A stretch of DNA of 17,043 bases, taken from NCBI GenBank assembly GCA_016219165.1, contig JACRCB010000110.1, forward strand, positions 1 to 17,043, given 5' to 3'. The position numbers were made by a program, and so were the translations under genes. Below the pieces are notes generated by a model. That model did no database searches. It saw only the letters and a program-made list of their open reading frames with translations, and was not told the DNA's origin. Positions 8,223 through 14,968 of this stretch are shown piece after piece; position 1 is the stretch's first letter; each line of letters begins with the position of its first letter. This DNA comes from Deltaproteobacteria bacterium. GTDB lineage: Bacteria; Desulfobacterota; GWC2-55-46; DRQE01.

Positions 8223-8356
8223 TGTTGAAAAAGTCCACTTCTGTCATTGCGAGGAGCGATTTTTGCGACGAAGCAATCTCTACGGAGTTAACTTATATAG
8301 AGACGAGATTGCTTCGCTTCGCTCGCAAAGACGGTAAATCCAGTTTTCCAGCAACC
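8223..8356. repeat. MITE-like inverted repeat of the 'cattgcgag...gaagcaatctc' type
   Basis: Left arm (about 8224-8280) and right arm (8305-8356) are imperfect reverse complements. The inner GAAGCAATCTC / GAGATTGCTTCG parts pair best, and the outer parts (gttgaaaaagt / ttttccagcaac) also match. There is no open reading frame. Sequences of this wording are, to my knowledge, dispersed in many copies in deltaproteobacterial and other genomes. Here it sits in the predicted 5' untranslated leader of the response-regulator operon, where its transcript would form a long hairpin. No target duplication could be assigned with confidence. Confidence 0.7.
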
Positions 8357-8372
8357 TTTTAGATAAATCGAA

Positions 8373-8421
8373 AAAAGTGTAACTTTTCCTCTGCACTTTT
8401 CTTCTGCAAAGTTATACTTTT
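8373..8421 (-). promoter_or_regulatory. Dyad just downstream of the operon promoter, operator or leader hairpin
   Basis: Arms aaaagtgtaacttt (8373-8386) and aaagttatactttt (8408-8421) are inverted with one mismatch in 14, separated by 21 nt. The dyad begins about 7 nt past the predicted transcription start of the signalling operon, so it could bind a repressor dimer or fold in the leader RNA. Autoregulation by the HTH-receiver protein is an attractive but untested reading. Confidence 0.45.
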
Positions 8422-8434
8422 TATATTTGTTACA

Positions 8435-8464
8435 ATATTAACCTAATAAACTATACAATGTCAA
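8435..8464 (-). promoter_or_regulatory. Predicted sigma70 promoter of the signalling operon
   Basis: On the minus strand there is a perfect -35 TTGACA (8464-8459), then 18 nt to TAATAT (8440-8435), or 17 nt to TTAATA. Predicted start is near 8428, giving a leader of about 240 nt that includes the dyad and the MITE-like repeat. It lies 90 bp past the polA stop codon. The bases between (8465-8554) hold no clear terminator, so read-through from polA is possible. Confidence 0.6.
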
Positions 8465-8554
8465 GCCATTTCTCTTTGCTATGACCCGTTGGTTCTTATG
8501 CGGAGTATGTGGAACCCTCTGTAATAAGTAATAATAGTCCCCCGGGAATCTTCT

Positions 8555-11134
8555 TCATCCCGCCTCCTGCCAGTTGCCCCCCACTCCCATATTCACCCTC
8601 AGCGGAACCTTAAGGGTTACGACGCCTTCCATCTCCTCTTTGACAATAGCCTTCACTATATCGAGTTCCTCCTCCGGGACCTCCAGAATAAGTTCATCGT
8701 GTATCTGGAGTATCATCCTTGATTTGAATATTCCTTGCGTAAGCCTCTTCGCTACCCCTATCATGGCTTCTTTTATGATATCCGCGGCCGTCCCCTGGAT
8801 AGGGGTATTTATGGCTATCCTCTCTCCGAGCCTTGCCACATGGGGGGAAGGTGAACGGAGTTCGGGTATGGGTCTTCGCCTTCCGAAGAGCGTTTCCGAA
8901 TAACCCTTCTCTTTCGCTTCCCTTACGGCCATGTCCATGAACTCCTTAACCTTTCCGTAGCGCAGGAAGTACGCGTCCATATAATCCCGAGCCTCCTTAA
9001 ACGTCAATCCGAGTTCCGAGGAAAGTCCATGCTCGCCCATGCCGTAGATTATGCCGAAGTTTATCGCCTTTGCCCGCCTTCGCATCTCATGAGTAACGAG
9101 GCCCAAAGGGACCGCGAAAATCCCGCTTGCGGTCATTGCATGTATATCCTCATCTCTGTTGAAGGCGTCTATAAGGGCGGGGTCTTGGGAGAAATGCGCT
9201 ACGACCCGCAACTCTATCTGGGAGTAGTCCGCGGAAATGAACTTATGCCCTTCCGGAGCAATGAAACACCCCCTTATCCTGCCGGCGTATTCCCCCTTTG
9301 CCGGGATATTCTGTAAATTTGGCCCTGAACTGGAGAGCCTCCCCGTGGCCGTAACGGTCTGGTTAAAGGACGTGTGGATGCGGCAGGACTTCGGGTCGGC
9401 AAGGAGAAGGAGGGAGTCCACATAGGTGCCTTTAAGTTTGGAGAGGAATCTAAAGTTCATGATGGCACACGGTATTTCATGCGCCGCGCCGAGCGCGGCA
9501 AGGACATTCTCGTCGGTAGAGTACCCCGTCTTGGTTTTCTTTACCGGTTTAAGCCCGAGTCTGGTAAACAGCAGTTCCGAGACCTGTTTCGGGGAGTTTA
9601 TGTTGAAACTGTAACCCGCCGCCCTGTAAATATCCTCTTCAATAGACTTCAATTTACTCTCCATCTCGGATGAGAGGTCTTTGAGTTTGGATTTATCCAC
9701 CATTACCCCTTTTAATTCCATATCCGCAAGCACCCTCGTAAGCGCCATCTCCATCCCGTAAAAGAGTTTTTCGATGCCCTCCCCTCTCAGTCTTTCCAAT
9801 AAAACGGGGGTGAGTTCCAAAACGGCGCCCGCCCTCTCATCCATACCCCCGTCTTTTGCCACCACCTTACCGAGATAATGGTAGGCGACGTCGGCAAGAT
9901 TATGGGAAGAGCGGGTGGGATTTAAAAGATACGAGGCTACGGCCACGTCCATCTCCACCCCCTTCGGCTCTATCCCGCGGCTTACAAAATATATAAACAG
10001 GCCCTTTGCGTCGTCGGTTGCCTTCTTTACCGACGCATCTTCCATCGTCCCTTTAATATGCTTGAGAAAGACTTCCTCTTTAACGCCGTTGTCAAGGGGT
10101 ATAGAGTGCGGGCCGCGCCGCTTCGAAGACAATCCACACCCGGCTGCGGCGCCCCAACCCCGGTCTCTTCTTTCGAGTATTACCGAAATAAATTCACCCT
10201 CTTCCGAGAACCCCTCTAAAAGCCCCCTGATGGCGGCTTCGGTTAAGACGGCATTTACCTCTTTTGCGCTGCCCGCCGTAACGGTTCGGAGTTCCCTTAT
10301 AAACTTTGTAAATTCAAGTTCCCGCAGAACCCCCTCGAGCGCGGGAAGGTCCGGCTCCGTCATCTTGAAAGAAGAGACGTCGAAGGTGAAAGGGATGTCG
10401 TCGTGGAGGGTCGCGAGTTTTCTCGACAGTAAGGCATCGTCTTTATGCCCTTCGAGACTCTTTCTGAGTCTCTCCGGACTCACTTCTCCCAATCGCTTGA
10501 ATATCTCGTCGATGCTTCCGAACCGGTTTATAAGTTTCGCCGCCGTCTTTACCCCTATTCCATGCACGCCGGGGATATTGTCCGAGGCGTCTCCCGCAAG
10601 GCCGATAAGGTCCGCCATGAGGGCCGGAGCGACGCCGAACTTTTCCTTTACCTCGTTTTCCCCGATTTCCTTCTCTTTCGCATAATCCAGGACGACCACA
10701 TCAATGCCGCTGACAAGCTGCAGCATGTCCTTATCACCCGTCACCATGACAAGCTTAAGCCCCTCCTCCTTGAATTTCTTTACGAGGGTGGCGATTATGT
10801 CGTCCGCCTCAAAGCCCTCCCTTTCGAGAAGAATGATGTTAAAGGCCCTCGAAATCTCCTTTATAAAGGGTATCTGGACGACCAGTTCATCGGGCATCGG
10901 GGGCCTTTGGACCTTGTATTCCTCGAAGAGTGCGTGTCTTAAGGTCGGACCTTTGACGTCAAACGCTATCCCGATATAATCCGGCGAGTATGTCTTTATG
11001 AGCTTCCTTAATGTCTGCGTAAAACCGTAGATTGCGTTTGTGGGCAATCCCTTTGACGTGGTGAACCTCGGGACGGCGTGGTATGCGCGGTATATGCACG
11101 AAGAGCCGTCTATGATGAAAAGGGTCTTTTTCAT
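8555..11134 (-). CDS. polA: DNA polymerase I with degenerate 3'-5' exonuclease domain
   Basis: 859 residues, a normal bacterial Pol I length. The 5' nuclease domain (1-290) carries Asp9, the FEADDI acidic cluster at 108-113, GDKD at 133-136 and GDASDNIPG at 181-189. The polymerase domain has motif A with Asp636 (ADYSQIELR), motif B at 685-697 (RRRAKAINFGIIY) and motif C His812-Asp813-Glu814. The middle domain (about 300-450) is shaped like the proofreading exonuclease but lacks the DxE motif of ExoI (FISVILERR stands there), and the last exonuclease Asp is not evident. Proofreading is therefore probably lost, as in Thermus and Bacillus Pol I. Roles are Okazaki-fragment processing and repair synthesis. 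No clear Shine-Dalgarno sequence precedes the ATG. The gene is divergent from the small exported-protein gene, 80 bp away. Confidence 0.97.
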   Translation of the reverse strand: MKKTLFIIDGSSCIYRAYHAVPRFTTSKGLPTNAIYGFTQTLRKLIKTYSPDYIGIAFDVKGPTLRHALFEEYKVQRPPMPDELVVQIPFIKEISRAFNIILLEREGFEADDIIATLVKKFKEEGLKLVMVTGDKDMLQLVSGIDVVVLDYAKEKEIGENEVKEKFGVAPALMADLIGLAGDASDNIPGVHGIGVKTAAKLINRFGSIDEIFKRLGEVSPERLRKSLEGHKDDALLSRKLATLHDDIPFTFDVSSFKMTEPDLPALEGVLRELEFTKFIRELRTVTAGSAKEVNAVLTEAAIRGLLEGFSEEGEFISVILERRDRGWGAAAGCGLSSKRRGPHSIPLDNGVKEEVFLKHIKGTMEDASVKKATDDAKGLFIYFVSRGIEPKGVEMDVAVASYLLNPTRSSHNLADVAYHYLGKVVAKDGGMDERAGAVLELTPVLLERLRGEGIEKLFYGMEMALTRVLADMELKGVMVDKSKLKDLSSEMESKLKSIEEDIYRAAGYSFNINSPKQVSELLFTRLGLKPVKKTKTGYSTDENVLAALGAAHEIPCAIMNFRFLSKLKGTYVDSLLLLADPKSCRIHTSFNQTVTATGRLSSSGPNLQNIPAKGEYAGRIRGCFIAPEGHKFISADYSQIELRVVAHFSQDPALIDAFNRDEDIHAMTASGIFAVPLGLVTHEMRRRAKAINFGIIYGMGEHGLSSELGLTFKEARDYMDAYFLRYGKVKEFMDMAVREAKEKGYSETLFGRRRPIPELRSPSPHVARLGERIAINTPIQGTAADIIKEAMIGVAKRLTQGIFKSRMILQIHDELILEVPEEELDIVKAIVKEEMEGVVTLKVPLRVNMGVGGNWQEAG

Positions 11135-11178
11135 ATTCTAAGAACTATGCGGCGGTATCGGCATTGCCGGCCCGGCAT

Positions 11179-11207
11179 TTGACACCGATTCGTTGCCCCT
11201 GTATACT
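11179..11207 (+). promoter_or_regulatory. Consensus sigma70 promoter placing transcription start at the ATG
   Basis: TTGACA (11179-11184), exactly 17 nt, then TATACT (11202-11207). Transcription would be expected to start 6-9 nt past the -10, at about 11213-11216, which is the ATG at 11215. The mRNA of the next gene is therefore predicted to be leaderless, and no ribosome binding site is needed or seen. Confidence 0.65.
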
Positions 11208-11214
11208 CATATCC

Positions 11215-11748
11215 ATGAGGCCCGTCGTCTTATCGGCAATCGCTTTAATATTTCTCGCCGTAACCCCCGCCTTTTCCGATACCCTCTCCAACGCCGAAAG
11301 GTCTATCGAAAACTTCTCCGCCGAAAGGGATACGCTCCTCGCCTCCCTGCCCAAGGAAGATACCGGGATATTCTTAAGGGAGCGCTCCGTGGAAAAAGAA
11401 AAGGCATTGGCCTCCATCAAAACGCTCCGCTGGTCCGAGGAGCCGGGCAAAAGAAGGTACAAAAGCACAAAAAAAATCGTCGAAAATTATACGGAAGAAG
11501 AATTAAGGGCGCTTAAGGCCCTCGCCGCCTCCTCCACCCCCTCTAAAAAAGCGGCCCTCGAAAAGGTGATAGAATCCCTTTCCGGGGTCAAGACGGGCAT
11601 CTTACAAAAACTCGACGAATCTTTCAAGGACGAGACGATAAAGAATGAAGCGGGAAGGAAAAAAGAACCCCCTCCGGTCCCGTCCGTCGACAAATCCCCC
11701 TTTGAACAGGAACCCAGAGAGGGGACAAGGGGCATATGGGAAAGGTGA
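11215..11748 (+). CDS. Small exported protein of unknown function
   Basis: 177 residues that I do not recognise. Residues 1-21 form a clear Sec signal peptide (Arg2, a hydrophobic core, then TPAFS before Asp22); no lipobox cysteine is present. The mature part is charged and largely helical, rich in Lys, Glu and Ala, with a Pro-rich stretch (EPPPVP) and an acidic/basic C-terminal tail, suggesting a periplasmic coiled-coil protein. There are no cysteines and no metal or catalytic motif. The frame stays open back to a TTG at 11164, but the ATG at 11215 begins the signal peptide and fits the promoter. It is the only plus-strand gene between polA and the ffh operon and ends 24 bp from the convergent yraN stop, with no room for a normal terminator. 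Codon usage resembles its neighbours. Confidence 0.78.
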   Translation: MRPVVLSAIALIFLAVTPAFSDTLSNAERSIENFSAERDTLLASLPKEDTGIFLRERSVEKEKALASIKTLRWSEEPGKRRYKSTKKIVENYTEEELRALKALAASSTPSKKAALEKVIESLSGVKTGILQKLDESFKDETIKNEAGRKKEPPPVPSVDKSPFEQEPREGTRGIWER

Positions 11749-11772
11749 GGTTTACTTCACTCTATATTCCCG

Positions 11773-12171
11773 TTACCCGTCCGCCTCAAAGGCGTTCTCT
11801 ATGTGTTCGACACTGAAACCGCCCCCCTCTGAAAATTCAATCCCGACGCAGTCGAACCTGACCGGGCATTCCCTTAAGGCGGGGTTCCTTGAAAGGTAAT
11901 CCAGGGACGCCGCGACCATGTGTCTTTTCTTTCTCGCATCGAGTGAATCCTTGGGAAGGCCGAAACTTAAGTTGGTCCTCGTCTTTACCTCTACGAATAC
12001 GACGGTCCCGCCGTCCTTTGCTATAATGTCTATCTCGCCGAAGCGGTTCCTCAGATTCCTCTCCATAACCTTGAAACCCTTCTTTTTAAGCACCCCCACG
12101 GCCTCTTCCTCGCCGGCCATTCCTATGTCCCGCCGGTTCGGGCCTTTCCCTTTACAAAACCCCTCTGTCAT
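11773..12171 (-). CDS. yraN: UPF0102 / YraN family endonuclease-like protein
   Basis: 132 residues, typical for the family. It shows the nuclease-like signature: glutamates 21-23, then RFGEIDIIAKDGGTVVFVEV with Asp48, Glu61 and Lys63, matching the E...D...ExK pattern of restriction-endonuclease-like folds, and the VKTR tail of the strand. Its cellular role is not established; Holliday-junction-resolvase-like folding is known for the family. The ATG overlaps the TGA of rnhB by 4 bases, and it closes the ffh-rpsP-rimM-trmD-rplS-rnhB-yraN run. The pairing with rnhB is widely conserved. Confidence 0.93.
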   Translation of the reverse strand: MTEGFCKGKGPNRRDIGMAGEEEAVGVLKKKGFKVMERNLRNRFGEIDIIAKDGGTVVFVEVKTRTNLSFGLPKDSLDARKKRHMVAASLDYLSRNPALRECPVRFDCVGIEFSEGGGFSVEHIENAFEADG

Positions 12172-12767
12172 AACCGCCCTCTTCTGAAACTAAAGGTTTT
12201 CCTGTGTATGGGGCAAGGGCCTATCGCTTCGAGGACAGAGATGTGCTCTCCCGTGGGATAGCCCTTGTTCTTTACGAAGTTGTATTCCGGGTAGATAGTG
12301 TGGTAGGCGCGCATTATCCCGTCCCGCGTTGTTTTTGCGATTATGGACGCGGCCCCGATGGTAACGCTTAAAGAGTCGCCGGAGATTATCGGCCTCTGGG
12401 CAAGGGAAAGGGCATCTATCGTCCATGGGCCGTCTATAAGGAGAATATCAGGAAGAGGGGCGAGGGCGTTCACGGCCACCTCCATCGCCTTCAGGGACGC
12501 CCTGTGGATATTCATGCCGTCTATCGCATCGGGCCACACAATGCCGACGCCTATGGAAAGGGCGTAGGAGTGTATATCGAGGGCTATGCGCTCCCGGGCC
12601 CCGGGGGTCAATAGTTTGGAATCTTTTATACCGAGATTAAGAGGAGGGGTCTTGAATATAACGGCAGCGGCAACGACGGGGCCCGCAAGAGGCCCCCTGC
12701 CCGCCTCGTCAACTCCGGCCACAAACCTGTGGCCGGAAAGTCGGGCTTCTCTCTCGAAAGAGTCCAT
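12168..12767 (-). CDS. rnhB: Ribonuclease HII
   Basis: 199 residues, usual length. It cleaves RNA in RNA-DNA hybrids and at single ribonucleotides in DNA. The active-site residues of the family are visible: Asp20 and Glu21 in GVDEAGRGPLAGPV, Asp112 in LLIDG and Asp149 in SIIAKTTRD, followed by the conserved GYPTGEH loop and C-terminal HRKTFS. The start at 12767 has only a weak AGGCTGGG element before it. A 100-bp gap separates it from rplS, holding only short imperfect inverted repeats (for example ggattcc / ggaatcc) and no clear terminator, so co-transcription is likely. Confidence 0.97.
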   Translation of the reverse strand: MDSFEREARLSGHRFVAGVDEAGRGPLAGPVVAAAVIFKTPPLNLGIKDSKLLTPGARERIALDIHSYALSIGVGIVWPDAIDGMNIHRASLKAMEVAVNALAPLPDILLIDGPWTIDALSLAQRPIISGDSLSVTIGAASIIAKTTRDGIMRAYHTIYPEYNFVKNKGYPTGEHISVLEAIGPCPIHRKTFSFRRGRL

Positions 12768-12867
12768 CCCCAGCCTGACGGGAAATCATCCCGATACGCA
12801 GGAAGTTTCCCCCCGGATTCCAATACATCAACCTGTTAAACGGAATCCCTTGAAAAGGGGAGGCCTA

Positions 12868-13218
12868 TTATTCGCCTTCCTGTTCTGTCTTAAGTCTTGC
12901 GCTTTTACCTTTGAGTTCCCTCAGGTAATAGAGCCTCGCCCTTCTTACCTTGCCCCTTGTCTTAACCTTTACGGACTCTATGGAGGGCGAATGCAGCGGG
13001 AATACCCTCTCCACCCCGACCCCGTAGGAAACCTTCCTCACCGTAAATGTCGCCCTTGTCCCGCCGCCCTTTTTCCTCGTCACTACCCCCTCGAACGCCT
13101 GGAGCCTCTCCTTGTCGCCTTCCTTTATCCTGACATTTACAACCACCGTATCCCCTGGGCGGAAATCAGGCAGGTCGGTCCTCAGGTAATCCTTTTCGAT
13201 GTCCATTATAAATGCCAT
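12868..13218 (-). CDS. rplS: 50S ribosomal protein L19
   Basis: 116 residues, as usual. Conserved blocks are RPGDTVVVNVRIKEGDKERL, AFEGVV, FTVRKVSYGVGVERVFPLHS and GKVRRARLYYLR. L19 binds at the 30S-50S interface. A strong ribosome binding site GGAGG (13228-13224 on the minus strand) stands 5 nt before the ATG, in contrast to the coupled starts of rimM and trmD. Together with the hairpin upstream, this suggests that L19 is made in higher amount than TrmD and RimM from the same transcript, as is known for the E. coli operon. Confidence 0.98.
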   Translation of the reverse strand: MAFIMDIEKDYLRTDLPDFRPGDTVVVNVRIKEGDKERLQAFEGVVTRKKGGGTRATFTVRKVSYGVGVERVFPLHSPSIESVKVKTRGKVRRARLYYLRELKGKSARLKTEQEGE

Positions 13219-13263
13219 AAATACCTCCGGAAATAATATTTGGATGTGTGAATCGGGTGCTCG

Positions 13264-13331
13264 CCCAGCACCACTTTTGACAGGACTCCCTCCATAACAT
13301 TCAAAGCCAACGTGTCAAAAGTGGTGCTGGG
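13264..13331 (-). repeat. Perfect 19-bp inverted repeat in the trmD-rplS gap
   Basis: Arms 13264-13282 and 13313-13331 are exact reverse complements (cccagcaccacttttgaca / tgtcaaaagtggtgctggg) around a 30-nt loop. They fill most of the 118-nt gap between trmD and rplS. No T-run follows, so it is not an intrinsic terminator. A second, smaller pairing is possible: ggtgct (13256-13261) with agcacc (13267-13272), which would compete for the arm nearest rplS. It may be an RNase III site, an L19 leader element or a mobile repeat. Confidence 0.8.
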
Positions 13332-13336
13332 GAAGG

Positions 13337-14065
13337 TTATGAACCGGTCAACTCTTTTATAAACTCCTTATCCTCCTCGCATAGGGAGGTTTTGCCAAGG
13401 AGTTCCGGCCTTCTTTCGAGGGTGCGCCTCAGGCTTTCCTTTCTTCTCCACCTCTCTATCTCGAAGTGATTGCCGGAAAGGAGAACCGGGGGAACCCTCA
13501 TCCCCCTGAATTCCTCGGGCCTCGTATACTGAGGGTATTCGAGAAGACCCTCTGCGAAAGATTCCGTCTTTGCCGATGAATCGTCGCCGAGAAAACCCGG
13601 TATTAACCTCGCCACACAGTCGATTATGGCGAGCGCCGGTATCTCCCCGCCTGTAAGGACATAATCGCCCACCGATATTTCCATGCCGGCGAAAGCCCTT
13701 ATCCGTTCATCCACCCCTTCGTACCTGCCGCAGACGATGACGACCCTTTCCAGCCCGGATAGCCGGAGAGCCGCCTTATGGTTAAACGTCCCGCCCTGCG
13801 GGGTTGTAAGTATCACGGCCGTTTCGGGCCCCCTTTTTCCTACTATCGATTCGAGGGCCCTTACAACCGGCTCCACCTTCATTACCATGCCGGGACCGCC
13901 GCCATAAGGGGCATCGTCGGTCGTCCTATGCTTATCGGTTGCGTAGTCCCTTATGTTATGGGTGCGGACTTCAATGATACCCCTCTCTATCGCATGGCCT
14001 ACAACGCTCTCTTTAAGCGGGGACGAAAAGAATTGAGGGAAGAGTGTCAGTATTTCAAACCTCAT
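13337..14065 (-). CDS. trmD: tRNA (guanine-37-N1)-methyltransferase
   Basis: 242 residues, normal for TrmD, which methylates G37 of tRNAs using S-adenosylmethionine and prevents frameshifting. The SPOUT trefoil knot motifs are clear: PYGGGPGM at 53-60, CGRYEGVDERI at 112-122 and SVGDYVLTGGE at 131-141, then GLLEYPQYTRP and PPVLLSGNH. By my memory alignment with E. coli, the residue matching catalytic Asp169 is Glu168 here (KTESF), a conservative change. The ATG overlaps the rimM TGA by 4 bases. Confidence 0.98.
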   Translation of the reverse strand: MRFEILTLFPQFFSSPLKESVVGHAIERGIIEVRTHNIRDYATDKHRTTDDAPYGGGPGMVMKVEPVVRALESIVGKRGPETAVILTTPQGGTFNHKAALRLSGLERVVIVCGRYEGVDERIRAFAGMEISVGDYVLTGGEIPALAIIDCVARLIPGFLGDDSSAKTESFAEGLLEYPQYTRPEEFRGMRVPPVLLSGNHFEIERWRRKESLRRTLERRPELLGKTSLCEEDKEFIKELTGS

Positions 14066-14631
14066 CTAACCGGCCCACCCTTCTTCTTCCCTCCCCTGTC
14101 TTCAGGAACGAGCCCCTCAAGAAGCCTGACCTTAAGCCTTTTTGCCCGGACATCCACGTCCAAAAAAGTGCCTTCCGTCGCGGGCAGGAGGAACTCCCCC
14201 CGGGGCCCCTTGACCTCGAGGACATCGTTACCGCCCGTAGAAAAGATATTTACCACCCTTCCGAGAAAACTGCCGTCCTCCGAATGGACTTCCATATCGA
14301 GAAGGTCGGACCAGTAAAATTCGCCTTCCGGGAGTTGAGGGATTTTTTCCTTCTCAACAGAGACTTCTTTGCCGACGAGGGCCTCTGCCCCCGCCCTTGC
14401 GGTAAGCCCTTCAAGGCTTACGAGGAACACGTTTTTGTGGGGCCTCAGACCCTTAAGTATATAGGGATTACCGTCTATATACAGGGTATTACAGAGGGCG
14501 CTGAGGTCATTAACGGAGCCGCCCCGGACGGCATCCGCCTCGGCCGTCATGTAAAAGAAAACCTTCAGTTCCCCCTCTATGCCGTGAACCCCGGTAACCT
14601 TACCGATTACAACGGTGGCGACTTTATTCAA
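14062..14631 (-). CDS. rimM: 16S rRNA processing protein RimM
   Basis: 189 residues, a little longer than usual because of a basic tail (GGKKKGG). RimM helps mature the 30S head and binds S19. The N-terminal RimM barrel starts with VVIGKVTGVHGIEGELKV; the C-terminal PRC-barrel begins at PEGEFYWSDLL and contains TGGNDVLEV and LLPATEGTFLDVDV. The start is TTG at 14631, with GGAG 4 nt ahead and only 9 nt after the rpsP stop. A weak start such as this fits low output relative to the ribosomal proteins. Confidence 0.96.
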   Translation of the reverse strand: MNKVATVVIGKVTGVHGIEGELKVFFYMTAEADAVRGGSVNDLSALCNTLYIDGNPYILKGLRPHKNVFLVSLEGLTARAGAEALVGKEVSVEKEKIPQLPEGEFYWSDLLDMEVHSEDGSFLGRVVNIFSTGGNDVLEVKGPRGEFLLPATEGTFLDVDVRAKRLKVRLLEGLVPEDRGGKKKGGPVR

Positions 14632-14640
14632 TTATCTCCG

Positions 14641-14904
14641 TCAGAGAGGATTCCCGCTGCCCGCGGTTATCCCCGCCTTCTTAAGAAGGGTCCCGACCGT
14701 ATTGGTAACGGTAGCCCCCTTCTTAAGCCACTGCGCAATCCTCTCGTTTTTGAAAGTTACGAGAGGAGGGTTCTTTTTGGGGTCGTATGTGCCGACGACA
14801 TCGAGAAATCTGCCGTCCCTGGGGAACCTCGAATCCGCGACAACGATACGGTAAACGGCCTTTTTCTTCGTTCCGCCCCTGCTTAACCTTATCTTCACTG
14901 CCAT
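14641..14904 (-). CDS. rpsP: 30S ribosomal protein S16
   Basis: 87 residues, typical for S16, an assembly protein of the small subunit. The family signature AVKIRLSRGGTKKKAVYRIV opens the protein, followed by DSRFPRDGRFLDVVGTYDP. The frame is open upstream to 14961, but the ATG at 14904 gives the conserved N-terminus and has AGGG 8 nt ahead. It follows ffh by 64 bp and precedes rimM by 9 bp. No KH-domain gene lies between rpsP and rimM. Confidence 0.97.
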   Translation of the reverse strand: MAVKIRLSRGGTKKKAVYRIVVADSRFPRDGRFLDVVGTYDPKKNPPLVTFKNERIAQWLKKGATVTNTVGTLLKKAGITAGSGNPL

Positions 14905-14968
14905 ATTCCTTACCCTGCCTCCCTTTTGTGAAAATGCGATAATCCCTCTATCCGCCGCCAAAGCCTCA

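Noticed and set aside
8223..8356. CRISPR-like or tRNA-like structure in the polA-regulator gap
   Set aside because: There is one pair of imperfect inverted arms, no regularly spaced direct repeats and no cloverleaf; it matches a dispersed inverted repeat instead.
9915..10685. Long plus-strand 256-residue frame inside polA
   Set aside because: It is antisense to the nuclease part of polA, Ser/Pro-rich in the way typical of shadow frames, and has no ribosome binding site or domain.
11145..11468. Minus-strand 107-residue reading frame opposite the exported-protein gene
   Set aside because: It overlaps both the polA promoter region and a gene with a signal peptide and promoter; the protein has no recognisable domain, so it is a shadow frame.
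13264..13331. Intrinsic terminator between trmD and rplS
   Set aside because: The stem is perfect, but no T-run follows on the minus strand and the loop is 30 nt; a stop here would silence rplS, rnhB and yraN, for which no other promoter was seen.
14905..14961. N-terminal extension of S16 by 19 residues
   Set aside because: S16 begins at the conserved AVKIRLSRGG block, and the ATG at 14904 has a proper ribosome binding site.
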